From: Pisolithus tinctorius
Taxonomy: Eukaryota > Basidiomycota > Agaricomycetes > Boletales > Pisolithaceae
Direction: 5' to 3'
Length of the DNA: 64,000 nucleotides
Assembly: GCA_024663395.1 (NCBI GenBank)
Contig: JANFAH010000065.1
Coordinates: 186,001 to 250,000, forward strand
Positions within the stretch are counted from its first letter, which is position 1; every line of letters starts with the position of its first letter. The notes beneath the pieces were generated by a model. The model did no database searches and had not been told where the DNA came from. It saw nothing but the letters and a program-made list of their open reading frames with translations. Below, piece by piece: positions 10,395 through 22,258 of the stretch. The translations under genes were made by a program, and so were the position numbers.

Positions 10395-11943
10395 TTGTTA
10401 CTCCACCACCTCACTCTCAGACTCTTGCTACTCTCGCCAACTACCATGCAAGCTTACTCTGTCAACAACATGTGCCCCATGTTCAGCATGAGGGACCAGG
10501 CAACCATGGTGCTTGCTGCAGCTCTAGGGCACATCTGGGACTTGATTGAGGTGGCACCACAGCCAGAGGAGAGTGTGGAGACCATCTATGTGTGGGTGGA
10601 GGGCTGGGACAAGACATGGGTGAGCAAACCCTCCACTGTAGTGTGTCATGTGTTGACAGAGATCTGCAGGCTGGCATTTGCTCATGGTAGAAATACATGA
10701 TGACAATGGAATTACTGTACTGAAGGTTCATGACAAGTGCATGTGTGACTACACTGAGGAATCTGTGATGTGCCAAAACCTTCTAGTCCTGGGTGCCATT
10801 GCCATTGCTGACCTCTGGTGTCCAGTGGAGCAGAGATGGATCCACATTGACAACGTCTTCAAAGACTACCAGGAGAGGGTAGAGTTGAGGGCACAGCTCA
10901 AGGTGGAGAGGTTGACAAGAGAACCTTCTATGTGCACACACAGATAGGCAGCAATGGCAGTAGGTGAAGGTCAAGGCTGCATGCCCAGCAACACTGAAGC
11001 AGGGGAGTCTTTGAGGGGGACTGGATGACAAGTGAGGCAACAGACAGATAGTACAGGCAAGGGGAAGGGCAAGGAAAAGGTGCATCCTACCCTTCAGGAA
11101 ACTCCAAGCATGATGGCTAACATTCAGAAAACTCTGCAGGCCACAGACAAAGTTGATGAGCTGGAGAATGATGAAGGTGAATGCCCACCTAACCCTGACC
11201 CATCAAAAACTGGCACTCTGGCACCTGAAGCCAACCTTCCATGCAGGGAGTGTGCAAAGGTAGATGCAGAGTGTGAAGGGCCACCTGGGGAGTCATGTGA
11301 GTGATGCAGGCAGGCCAAGTGGAAGTGCAGCCAGTTGCTCAGAGTGGGTAGGAAGGACACAAAGAATGAGGACACTGAACCATAATACAGCGCAAGAACA
11401 CTGGTAGTGGGGAGATGGCTGCTGGGCTGTCGCATAAATGGACCAAGTCAGTAATGGTAATGGCAATGACTGGGCTGAAGCTTTGAATCCCTGCTTGCAA
11501 ACCACCCCCCAGGCAAAACTCTGAACTGACTCCTGGGCACCCAACACCTCATGCTAGTCTCCCTTTGACCTTGAACATGCCTCCTCCTCCTGCACCTTGA
11601 CCTCCTCTCTTCCTTCCCTCAGCAACCCCTGCACCTTGACCTCACCCTGAGCCAACACCACTACCTATGGACAACCCAGGAGACTTTGGAAATGGTGGAC
11701 TTTTTGGCAGACTGACTGGATTATTGGATGAACCACCCACACCTGACATCAGCACACAGGATGAGTCCAAAGTTCCCCCAGTCAAAGAAACTCTGCCAGT
11801 TGCAAACCTGAGTGAATTGACTATGTGTGAGGCCCTTTCTGAGTGCATCTGACTGTTGGAGGGTAGGGCAGATGACAAGGAGTTTGAGTTGAACCAGATC
11901 CACCAGATGCTGGGGCTGTTGGTGACAGAAGTAGAATGACAGA
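10395..11943 (+). pseudogene. Retroelement-associated ORF region with Zn2Cys6-like cluster
   Basis: Broken plus-strand frames with coding character. The first (about 10395-10700) begins near MQAYSVNNMCP. The second (about 10678-10947) follows in another frame. The third (11032 onward) is lysine/glutamate-rich and contains six cysteines at 11242-11328 spaced CX2CX6CX7CX2CX6C. This fits the fungal Zn2Cys6 spacing and resembles cysteine clusters often seen in agaric transposon-borne proteins. A TGA inside the cluster (11302-11304) most likely replaced CGA. Another short frame (11667-11852) follows. I do not recognise the protein. It lies head-to-head with the minus-strand Pol ending at 12284 and may be a first ORF of a different element. 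Confidence 0.4.
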
Positions 11944-12283
11944 TCAGTGCAGTTCAGGGGTGATGCAAGGAGCTGAAGAGGTTGAAGGATCAGCTCAGAG
12001 ACATGTAAATATGTGTACAGTATGGAAAATACACTGTGGAATTTTCTTTCAGATGTGTCTTTTGGTATTTTGAACAGAATCATTGCTAAGAAAGGAGCAG
12101 GAAAAGAAAATGAATCAGCAAGAGATGAGAGAGAGATGAGTGGTTTTTTTTTTTTTTTGAGTACTTCTTGTGAGTGGAGATAATTTTGTTTCATATGAGA
12201 TGAAGAGGGTATATATATATGCGAAAGGAAAAGTGGAGAAAGAGAGGAAAGAAAAGAAAGAAAAAGATAGAGAGAAAGGTGTG
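11944..12283. other. Junction region with purine-rich and simple-sequence DNA
   Basis: About 340 bp between the plus-strand ORF region and the stop of the minus-strand Pol. It holds a T14 run (about 12146), an (AT)n run (about 12213) and GA-rich sequence (12235-12275). No gene is visible. Confidence 0.4.
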
Positions 12284-13777
12284 CTACTCATCTGATTCAT
12301 CCAAAGGGACACCAGCGAGTGCAGGGTCTGGTAGTGAATTGTCTTCCAGGTGATCTAAGTTGCATGCAGAAATTCCAGTCAACTGTGTGACTTCGATACG
12401 AGAGTTGTTCCATGGGAAATAGGGGTAAAGACAGAAGGTGGTGAAATGGAATTTGGACACAGCACCATCTAATTCCACCAGGATGTATGAGCCTCCTTTG
12501 GTACACTGAACAATGATCATGGGGCCTAGGTAGTGTGGTTTGGTCTTGAAATCTAGTTCTCACTCAATATGTGAATTCTGCATGAGGATGAGTGACCCAG
12601 GTTTGAAGTCAAAGTCTTGGATTGTGTGCACAAAATGAGTCACAAAGTTGTTGACCAATGCAAAGTGAGACTTCAGAATGAGATCATGGATGTGAGCAAG
12701 GTCTTCTGAATGTTTCTGGAGTTGTTGAGCATGATGGGCAATGAGTTCTGTTGTCAAGTAAAATTCTGCCTCAAAAGGGGCTAAGAATGTCACCTTGGCA
12801 ATGTCAAAGGGGAGTCTAGGTTCAATGCCATGAGCCATATAGAATGGAGAAAACCCAGTTGCCTTGTGAATCATAACCCTCTCTGCCCAGAACACTGCAG
12901 GAGCCACTTCTGACCACTTTGATGCTTCTCCACCACAACTCTTTACCAATGCCTCCCTCACATTGAAATGCCGATGCTCAACAACTCCATTAGCCTGTGA
13001 GTTGTAAGGCGAGATTCATATGTGGCAAATTCCAAAGGTTTTGGAAAGCCAATTGAGGGCGAGGACATAGGGACCACCATTGTCTGTGACAATTTCCACA
13101 ACTGCACCCCAGCAGCACAAGATCTGCTTGAAGATGAATTTTCCAATGGACTTGCTGGTTTCCATGCAAAGCATAGCCCACTCTGGATAACTAGTAAGTG
13201 AACAGTGAGCTTGGGTGATGTAGTGAAATCTGTTCAACTTCAGCATTAAGAATGTGTTCATGTATGCTTTGAAGAATAGGGGCTTGGGGATGGCAATGAC
13301 TGGTGGAATATGTACATGATCCAGACAGCATATTTGGCACTCATGACATGACTTGATGTACCAGCAGACATCCTGCTCTAGCATAGGCCACCAGAAATGA
13401 GTCAGCAAATGCATGCAGGTTGAGAAGATACCCTTGTGTCCTAGCTCATCATGAGCCTGACAAAGAATCCTGAGGCATTTGTGAAGAGCAACTACCAGTT
13501 GGTGACATCCTTGAGGCTCTTTTCTCCACAGCTCTCCTCCTTTGATGAAATACTGGGTGGCAATGTGGGACATGACTTCTGTGAAGCATGCAACTAGAGG
13601 AAGGCTGTAGAGGGAATTCCCTAGGAATGTCCCAAGGGGTGCTGGATGGAAGGAGAAGTCGAGAATAAAACTAGAAGGGGGTGGGGGAATTTGTGTGAGA
13701 GCATCAGGATTTAATTCCAGACAGATGTGGATGTGTGAGGAACAGCAAGATGGGTATACAAAATTCTGAGAAGCCAC
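12284..13777 (-). pseudogene. Agaric gypsy Pol: integrase and C-terminus
   Basis: Reading the minus strand from 13777, the sequence encodes an integrase. It has a zinc-binding part (AHDELGHKG, then CHECQIC), then the core with IVTDNGGPY. Frame 12961-12560 continues with AERVMIHKATGFSPFYMAHG, a block typical of the common agaric gypsy Pol, and 12563-12284 gives the C-terminal YLGPM...GGSYILVELDG domain, ending with a stop near 12284. The first core Asp position reads MNTF where the family has an Asp. Frames change at about 12,990 and 12,560. The front half of the same Pol is at 16305-18261. LTR3 and LTR1-B separate the two parts. It is a dead copy. Confidence 0.8.
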
Positions 13778-15489
13778 TGTCACACACCAAAGGTGTTTGG
13801 TGAGGTGGACATGGATGCAGCTGATGAATGGAGATGAAGACCATAGCCCTCATGCAAAGAAGGACAGCCAGAAATGTTGGCAGTCATCCCTCACACAAGA
13901 ACAAGTCATCAATGCCAAAGAAAAAAGAAAGGGAGCAAGTTAAGCACTGGTTAAAATTCTTAAGCGCCCATGTATGGCATTCCAGTTTTTGACATATCTC
14001 CGCCATTTCTGCAGATACCAAAACCATTCACACACTCGCTTGTAGTGCTCAGCCACATGATCCTACTTCCAAAATTGGAAAGGATTTGCACACTCCACAC
14101 GTTTCTACAGCACTCCCTCCAAAAGACACTCATTTCACTAATTCTTCTGATATGGCTGCCTCCACATCAATCATTTCACTTGTCCCCTTTGCTAGGGACC
14201 ATGGCTACATATATCTACCAGGAGTTCCTACCAGCTTCCATCCTGAAGCATCCTGGTACATCCCATCTTTGTCTGCCCCCTCCCAGCCCATCCAGCTTGG
14301 ACAGCACATTCTTTTTGTCAGTATGACCTCTAGGAGGATGTTCTTTGGTTGCCTCAGGTCTGTCATTCACTTGGAAAGGTCTTATGTGGTTGTTTCAGTC
14401 TCTCCAGTCCAAGAAGCATATGGATCCTTCCTCCCTGCTCCCTGCAATGTCTTCATACCAGTCTTGTCTATCATTCTCCCAAAATTGCAACAGCTACAGT
14501 ATAATCTACTGTTCTCCACTCTCCCTGATCGCATCCATGATGAGTATGATGCACATCTTGCCTCATTGTTGCAAGATACAGCAGAAGATGCTCCCCCTTC
14601 ATCCTCTCTTCCAACAGAGCCTCATTCATGAAGTATCTGTTTGCTTCACTGAGAGGATGGTTTAGGGGGGAAAGTTGCAATCCCCTATGCTCCTGTCATC
14701 CCACTTTGGCCCAAAGGAGATCTCTTCGAGATGTGACATGCACAGCCTCCCCCTAATGCAATTCCAGTGTGCTTTCCCAGTTCCTGATGTTACTTGACTC
14801 ATACTTTGACATTCTGACTGTCTTTGACTCACCTATTGCCAATACTTACCAATCTTTTGACCTTGCTTACTGATTCTTTGCTTTTTGGCTTACTTATCCT
14901 TACCAATGCTTACCAATGCTTTCTAAGATGAATACCCATCACTTACATTCCTTACTCATCAGTTACCAATCACTTACCAAGTGTTTGCACCTTGTTTTCC
15001 ATAGGCAATGCCCCTGTACTGTATATAAATCACTGTACTTAGATAGCTGAATAAGAAGAAGACGTCAGAGAGCCCCTCTTGCTCGCATTTTATCATCACT
15101 CAGTGAATCATTCATCAGTTTTGATAGTTGAGGCTTTGTTAAGGGTCTAACTATCATCTACTTCGCTTGTCCTCGTCTATCATCTATCTACTTCACTCCA
15201 AGTCCTCCCTGAGCTCAGTGCAGCTCAGAGAATCAAATTGAGTCGCCATCCATCCTTCTGTAGGCTGACAGCAGTCTACCCTATCACATTCTATTGCATT
15301 CCTGCTCCCTCTTCATCAGGAGCACCCCCAACCCTCAGCACTCATCTTTGAGTGTTGTAGCTTGCAAAAACCCACCCAAATAAAAGGTTCTACCATCTAG
15401 GTACTGCATAGGCACACCACCACTTGCTCTTTTTGTCTTTTGTGTTGGTTTTGGTTGGTTTCCACCACTGAACCTCACTTTGACTCACA
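13778..15489 (+). repeat. LTR1-B, solo LTR
   Basis: Starts TGTCACACACC, ends TTTGACTCACA; TATA box 15022-15029, AATAAA about 15378. Flanks are CCAC (13774-13777) and CCGC (15490-15493), a 4-bp target duplication in which one copy lost its CpG. It is inserted at the edge of the LTR3 that splits the minus-strand Pol. It lacks about 100 bp present in copies A and D (the stretch after the U3 ORF). Confidence 0.82.
13970..14631 (+). pseudogene. U3 ORF of LTR1-B, one-base deletion
   Basis: Homologous to 1628-2290. Compared with copy A one C is missing near 14069 (CTACTTCC against CTACCTTCC), so the start (MYGIPVFDIS, 13970) and the main body (to the stop at 14631) are in different frames. Otherwise open. 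Confidence 0.6.
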
Positions 15490-15495
15490 CCGCTA

Positions 15496-16304
15496 TGTGT
15501 CAAGAAGAGTGTATTTGAGGCAAAAGGGATATGGGGTAAGGTGTGTAGGGCTGGAGGATGCAGGAGACATGAAGACCACTGGGGACACTGAAGATGCTGT
15601 AGACTCTACATACACACTTAGACTCTGAGAACTCTCAGACTCATGGAACACACACAGATAGTGACTCTAAAGGTGGGTGGTATATTTCTGATGTCATGGT
15701 GGAATTATATAGTACAAGGGAAGTAGGTACAAGTTGGAGTAAGGTGGGGCAGAAAAACTAAAAGACTGGAAAATAAAGGAGAGGATGACAGATGTCAAGG
15801 AAATACAGGCACACATGAAATGAGCCAGTGAGTAGTAGATGAGAGTAAAACAGGACAACAGTAAGGGGTATTATCTGACAGAACAAGGTTACATGTACAA
15901 GTGAGAGGTGGAGTTGGCAGGAGGGGGAAGCATGAGAGGGCAGAGCATACTGGCATGAAGTCCAGCTTGTGGAATTTGGGGCAACAGAGGTAACTGGAGT
16001 TTTTTTTGTAAAGGTGACTGACATGGGTGAGCAGTGATGTGGCTGGGGGTGGCTCAGCTACTGAACTCCAGATGACTCTGGGAAAATGTGGAATTTCCAG
16101 ATCAGCTCATTGATGGCTGGGCAACATGCCAAAGGTCAGGAGAAACTCCAAAGGTGACAGGGGTTGGGAGGCAACACAAGGTTACAAGCAGGAAGAATTC
16201 CAAAAGGGTCCAAAGGCCTAGAGCAACAGGGGTTTGTTGCAGAGGCCAGTGGAATTTAGTGACAGACTCCTGTTCCAGCCTCAGGGAGTATACAGCTCCC
16301 TACA
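15496..16304 (+). repeat. LTR3, solo LTR splitting the minus-strand Pol
   Basis: About 809 bp from TGTGTCAAGAAG to CTCCCTACA, with a TATA-like ATTATATAG at about 15705. The flanks GCTA (15492-15495) and GCGA (16305-16308) match at three of four bases. Removing the segment and one flank joins the minus-strand Pol frame in phase (…ELESLVCLA | ASQNFVYP…). A second, split LTR3 is suggested at 10118-10245 and beyond 20146. Confidence 0.6.
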
Positions 16305-18261
16305 GCGAGACACACCAGGCTTTCCAACTCCCTTTCCTCCAATCCTTCTGGCATCTTCTTCGTCTCCAAAAACTCCTTCACCATTTTCAACCTCTCCTCT
16401 TTCTGGATCACTTTCTCTGAGTGTAGGATTTCTATCTCATAGACACTCAGTGAGGATTGTTCAGAGGAATAGATGCCTAGACTCTGTGACAAGACTGAGG
16501 GTGAGTCTGACATGGTACTCAGAATTTCCAAAGGGTAAGGCTGAGACTTGAAATGGGCCTCCCTATGGTTCAAGAGTTCAACAGTGAAGGCTCCACACTC
16601 ATCTATCCAATCCTCATAGTCCTCTTCCCCATCCTCATCTTCTTCTGCTTTCAGTCTCCTTGAAAGACCATCCAGCACTGCATGCTTGTGTGCAGGGACA
16701 TGTACAAGCTCAAAGTTGAATAAAAGAATTCCTGCAATCCAGCAGTTGATGGTTGCATTGGGCTGTAAGTCAGGATTGTTAATCATCCCCTTTATATACC
16801 ATGCATCAACCTCAACAACTAAATTCCACATGCCAAAAATGTGAAGTCTGACATCATGTAAAGTGTGAAAAAGACCAGAGAGCTTGAGTTTGGCCTGGCT
16901 GTAATGGTGTTTGTGGTCATTGAGAGTTATCAAGCTGAACCTTGCAGGGTAATGTCTTTCATCTTCCCCCTCCTGCATGAGGAGGTATCCTATAGTGATA
17001 TTTGAAGTGTTGACCACTAGAATAACCTGCCTATCAGAATTGTAGTCAATAGTGCATAGCACAGGGGACAAGATGATAGCTTGGTGAAGATAATCCATGG
17101 CTTCTGTGTTCATCATGGAATTCAAAGGAGACATCTTTCTTGGTCAGCTTGACAAGGGGATGTGTGTGTTTAGTGAAATCCTTGATAAAGATCCTGCAGT
17201 ATGAGCAAAGACCTAAAAATCCATGCACTTTGGTGATGTTAGTGCAGTAGGGCCAATCTTTAATTTTTTGGACTTTAGCTTTGTCCAGAATTCTCCCCTC
17301 AAACAACACCTTATGCCCAACCACTATGATAGATGGCACAGTGATGACACATTTCTTTGCTGAGATGGTAGCTCCTGCATGATGCAGATGATGTAAGATG
17401 CAGTTGACATTCTGCAGATGTTCCCAGATGAAGTGTCTGATCCTGGAGTTTTGTGCAATTGTCTGGTAGGTACTGTTGGAATTTTGGTAATGAGATTTGG
17501 GGCCTTTGATCAGGCAGTTGTGGATGAATGGGATGGTAACTTCCAGAATTTCACCCTTCAATATCCAACAGACATCTCCATGGAAAATCTGGATGGCATT
17601 TGTGTAGCCCATAGGTAGTTTGGTGAGTCAAAGGGTACCAATAGGGGTTTGGAAAGTAGTAAGATTGCAGTATTCATCATGGATGGTGTGATGATCATAT
17701 CCAACCATAAGATCTAAAATTCCATAGATGGAGTGGCAGGTGAAAGCTTCTGCAATCAAGTCAACAAAGGGGGGAACAGCTAAATCCTGTATAGATACAG
17801 CATTCAGAGGTTGTAAGTCATGGACAAGGTGCAGACATTTTCCGTCCTTCTTGACTATGCAGAACCATTTTGAGTGATAGGATGAAGTGGACGGTTCATA
17901 GACACCTGTGGAAATCTTTTCTTTGATTATGCTGACAATGTCATGAAAAATGGCTGGAGGTATGGGGATATTCTGCTTGACCCAGGGTTTGTGGGCTAGC
18001 ATGGGTATCTTCAGTGGCAGAAACATATCTTCTCAGAAGGTTCCTCTTTCTGTGGCATCCCAAGCAAAGGTAGTCTTGTGTGTCTTGACCAGCCATTGTA
18101 CCAGATTTAACTCTGTAGGCCAGAGGAACCTTGAAGGGACCAGATCAAGCTTGTCAGCCCTTTCCTGGGTGAACCTGGAGCCAGGCATGAATGGAGGAGG
18201 ATGAGTAGGTAATACAGGTAGGTCTGTGAGAGGATCTCCAGCCTCCCAATACTCTACCTGG
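16305..18261 (-). pseudogene. Agaric gypsy Pol: reverse transcriptase and RNase H
   Basis: Minus-strand reading from 18261: linker (DLPVLPTHPPPFMPG), then RT 18026-17628 with GVYEPSTSSYHSKWFCIVKK and LVHDLQPLNAV, then RT/thumb 17612-17150, then RNase H 17134-16305 with WYIKGMINNPDLQPNATIN and HVPAHKHAVLDGLSRR. These blocks identify the common agaric gypsy family. The catalytic Asp-Asp box (PFIDD in relatives) reads PFIHN, so the RT is dead. Several stops and frame changes interrupt it (for example near 18030 and 17140). The Pol starts abruptly at 18261 where LTR1-E ends, so gag, protease and the Pol front are missing or displaced. Confidence 0.85.
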
Positions 18262-20145
18262 TGTGAGTCAAAGTGTGGGAAGGTGGTAACAACCAACCAA
18301 AACCAACACCAAAGACAAATATGAGCAAGTGGTGGTTTACCTCTGCAGAGCCTAGAGGGCAGAGAAACCTAAAGTGGGGGAAATTTTGATGGCAGGTGTT
18401 CCTAGCACAAGTTGTCAACAAGTTACACAGGAGAAGACAAGCAAGTGATGACTGGACAGGGGATGCTGAACAGAGTGGAGGTGTTCAGCTGAAAGGACTC
18501 CTGGAATGATGGACCTTGGTAAAACATGCTCCTGGCACAAGTCAATGACAAGTTATGCAGGAGTGGGAGGATGACTAAGCACAACTGCTGACTAAGTGGG
18601 GATAAAGCTTCAGATAAGGAATGGAGGTAGATAGACCCCTTTGTAGAGCCTCAACTATCAATGATATGAATGAAGACAGATAGACTCTTCTGAATGAGCC
18701 TCAACTGTCAACAATGAGGTATGCACTGAGAGAGCTGAACTGACTGACTGAATGACTTCTGGACTGCTTGTTCACTTGTGGATTGCTTGGGGTGTAGCTA
18801 AGTACATGGGGGTTTATATACTGTGGGGGGAGCACAGCTTGTGACAAACAAGGCACAAACACTTAGTAAGTAATGAGTAAGGACTGAGTAATCATGATGA
18901 GTAAGCAAGAAATGAAAAGTAAGCAAGCAAAGAAGATTGGTAAGTATTGGCAATGAATGAGTCAAGGACAGTCAAAATATCACAAAATGAGTCAAATGGA
19001 GTCAGAAACTGAGTAAGCACACTGATATCACATTAGGGGGTGGCGATGCAAGTCAGATCTCAGCAGAGACATCTCTAGATCCAAAGATGGCATGACAGAT
19101 GGGCAGTGTTTCCAGATAGGGAAGTATTAATTCCAGAATTGAAGGGCATGAGTCAGGTGTCAAAGGGGCTAGGGCATTGGGGGTCTGTGGGGCAATGGGA
19201 GCATAAGTGATCACATCTCCCACCCTTTCATCCTCTCAGCAAAGTTAACAAAAACTTCATGAACAGGGCTCTGATGAAGGAGGAGGAGAAGGGGGGATGT
19301 CTTCTGCTGGATCTTGCAGTAAGAAGGCAAGATGCATCTCATACTCATCATGAATGCAATCAGGGAGGCTGGAAAACAGTAGATTATGCTGCAGCTGTTG
19401 CAATGCAGGAAGAATGATGGACGAGATTGGAACAAAGATGGTGCAGGGAGCAGGGAGGAATGATCCATATGCTTCATCAAGAGGGGAGACCAAAACAACC
19501 ACACAAGACCTTTCTAACCAAGTGACAGACCTGAGGTGACCAAAGAATGTCCTTCTGGAAGTCATACTGACAAGGAGAACATGCTGACCAAGCTGCTTGG
19601 GATGAGATGGGGCTGACAATGATGGGATGAACCAGGGGGCTTCAGGATGGAAGCTGGTGGGAATGCCTGGCAGACATACATAGCCACTGTCTCTGGCAAA
19701 TGAGACAAGTGAGATAATCAATGAAGAGGTGGCCATGATTGATGGACTTAGTGAAATGAGTGTCTGATGGATGGAGTGCTGTAGAAATGCATGGGGTGTG
19801 AGGATCCTCTCCAAATTTGGAAGGCAGAATTGCATGGCTGAGCACTTTAAGCAAGTGTGAGAATGGAGTCAATATCTCTGGACATGGTGGAGATATGGAT
19901 ATGGTGAAAACTGGAATGCCATACATGGGCACTAAAAACTTTTAATGTGTGCCTAACTTGCTTCCTCTTTTCTCTTTAGCACTGATGACTTGTTCTTGTG
20001 TGAAGGATGACTGCTCACATCCAGCAGTCTTTCTATGCATGAGGCCTTTAGTCTTCATCTGCATGCATGGGCATTGCACACAACTCATCAACAAGTTAGG
20101 CAGAGTCAGCTGTAACCATGTCCACAACACCTTTGGTGTGTGACA
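18262..20145 (-). repeat. LTR1-E (inverted, about 1.88 kb)
   Basis: Minus-oriented copy starting TGTCACACACC at 20145 and ending GACTCACA at 18262. It is closest to copy C. Its flanks do not match each other (5' GCAC; 3' CCAG in its own orientation). The body lies in a minus-strand context, directly upstream of the broken Pol at 18261. Confidence 0.8.
19257..19932 (-). pseudogene. U3 ORF of LTR1-E, frameshifted
   Basis: Homologous to 1628-2290 and nearest to copy C. The N-terminal part (from about 19926, MYGIPVF) is in one frame and the rest to 19257 in another, with the same one-base insertion as copy C. Confidence 0.55.
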
Positions 20146-20760
20146 GTGCACTGCCTCACCCATTGAACCTTTGGAGCTCCCCTGTCCATCAATAACACAC
20201 ACCAGTCATCATCCCAGAATTCCATGCCAACATCAACCTGACATACATCTATCCAGAATTCCACAGCTATGTCACCTCATCCTCTGCCTCACCACATAGC
20301 CAGGAAATCACACAGATCATCAGTAAAAAACTCTGGTTACCCCCTCTCATTCTTTTCCTGCAAACCTTTCTCCACAATGCAAGCACCCCTGTGCTCACAG
20401 CCAGTATTGCACCTACAGCCTCTACCCTTTGCATTCCACTCCATGGTACAATGTACACTCATCCTGTCAGAAGATACCTGTCTTTCCCATTTGTCTTTCT
20501 CAGTTACTACTTTACAGTTTGTTTTCACACATTGCTGTATGGCTTTGACATCTGACACATCACCCTCTTTGTTTTTCAGAATTTTGCTTTACCCACCCCA
20601 CATTCCTCTGATCAGTACCTTACTATCCATGTACTATATAATTCCACCTCAGCAATGAAAAAGGATCATCATCTTTTGGGACTCACAATCCATGTCATAT
20701 GCAAGTCTAAAGTGTTCAAAGGGTCCTTGTGTCCTCTGTGTTTGCTGTGTATCTGTGTCT
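20146..20760 (-). repeat. Probable LTR3 5' part, displaced
   Basis: In minus orientation it contains GTGGAATTATATAGTAC, also present in the LTR3 copy at about 15699, and similar repetitive GACACA-rich sequence before it. It ends at the LTR1-E boundary with GTGCAC. With the fragment at 10118-10245 it could form one LTR3 that had been interrupted by LTR1. The far boundary is uncertain. Confidence 0.35.
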
Positions 20761-21194
20761 TTGCATCACTTGCATCTACTGTGTCTTCTGCATCTTTGTG
20801 TCCTTGATCTGCTAGTACCTCATTTCCCCTCCCATGTGCCTAATTTGTCTTAGAGTTACTTTGTCAGGTCAAGATCATCACTCAGAATTTTGACAACAAG
20901 TCTATTCCTGCCCAATTCACCTACAACTCTGCAGAATTAAATTCTGTGCCCTACATTCAACTCTTCAACTGACTCTACCATCATATTCTATGTCTCCTTC
21001 CTACTCAGCACCCCTTGGGTTGAGCCTAGGGATTTCCCCTACAGCTTTCCCCCTATTCACATGCTACCCAGAGGTAGTGTCCCACACCATATGACTCCCT
21101 TTTTAATATATCTTGTTCACTTCTTGCTCCAGTGTCAGGTCCCTTGCTGCACCTTGATGGCACAGCCAGTTTGACCCTCATCACTACCCCTACC
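20761..21194 (+). repeat. Old LTR remnants left of the full-length chromovirus
   Basis: The 83 bases before 21195 (CACTTCTTGCTCCAGTGTCAGG onward) match an internal part of the 698-bp LTR of the neighbouring element and are continued at 31287-31644 on its other side. The element thus inserted into an older LTR of its own family. Another LTR-like end (GGGATTTCCCCTACA) is visible near 21040. No coding region is recognised in the rest. Confidence 0.5.
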
Positions 21195-21892
21195 AGTTAC
21201 ACCTGTGGCAAGGGTCCTTCCTTTTTTGACTCCTTGCAGTCACATGCATCACATGCCTTGTCACATCTCTTGTCACTGTCATAGTAATGGGCATGTCTAT
21301 GCTCAAAGGAACCCTCAGATTGCTGGTGGTGGTGGCATTTCCAATAGCCACTGGTGCTGCACAGCTGTAGGTGACTCAGTGCCCTAACTCCCATCTCTGG
21401 TGAACAGTCGATTTCATACCTCATCTCTGACTCATATTTATTGCTCTTATCATTTACTTCTTGCTCCAGTGTCAGGCTCCTCGCTGTGCATTGATGGCAC
21501 AGCTGGTATAGCCTTCATCTCCCTGTCTGCCCCCATCTTTGACACTGCATGATTCCTTTTGACTCATTCTTATTTCATTGTTTACTGCTGCAGATACTTA
21601 CTGTCACTTTGGCACAACTTGTACAGTACTCATGTCCTGAGGTATTTATACATCCATACTGTACTCTGTACCCTCAGTTTTTCAATAGCTTGCAACTCAG
21701 CTTATTCCTTTGGCTTCATCCTTGTCTTTTCCCTGTTGCAATCTCAGAAGAGCTCACCAGAGGACAAGACCTTTGTTGGATATCACCAATAAAACTGAGC
21801 CATAGGGGTTATGATAAGTTCAGCCCATAGACTCCCCCTTGTGCCACTCATGACTAGTCCATTTGACAAAGTCACTTGGCTTGGGCATAACA
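21195..21892 (+). repeat. 5' LTR of the chromovirus
   Basis: Begins AGTTACACC (the 3' LTR begins TGTTACACC) and ends GGCATAACA. Contains AATAAAAC near 21790. Differences from the 3' LTR are mostly TG against CA at the same dinucleotide. Confidence 0.9.
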
Positions 21893-22258
21893 AAATCGAA
21901 AAACTCAATGCAGCTTTTGGGACTCGTCAACCCTCTTCATGAAAGGTTACTTTTCCCTGGTTTACTGAACTTCAAACAAAACCAAGAACTTCACCCTTGT
22001 GAAACTTTCAACAAGGCTCGTTGGTCTCCCTATGAGTAAAAGACTAACTCACCTTCACCTTTCCCTTGTGTAATAAAAATGGAAAAGGCTCCCTCTACCC
22101 TCAATCAAATTCACTGCTCTACAGGCAGCCACTAGGCTTTAATAGATTGCCTCCCTAGAGTCCGGACTTGTTGTTCCCTTTGCAAAAAGCAACTCATCCA
22201 CAATCTATTACTATGCTAACAGGTTTCCTTTGGGATATAATTCCTCTCTTAGCCTTCA
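21893..22258 (+). other. Leader between 5' LTR and Gag
   Basis: About 370 bp after the LTR with no coding signal. A classical primer binding site (TGG…) directly at the LTR edge is not apparent: the sequence begins AAATCGAAAAACTC. Priming may be by another tRNA segment or by a self-priming mechanism. Confidence 0.4.
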
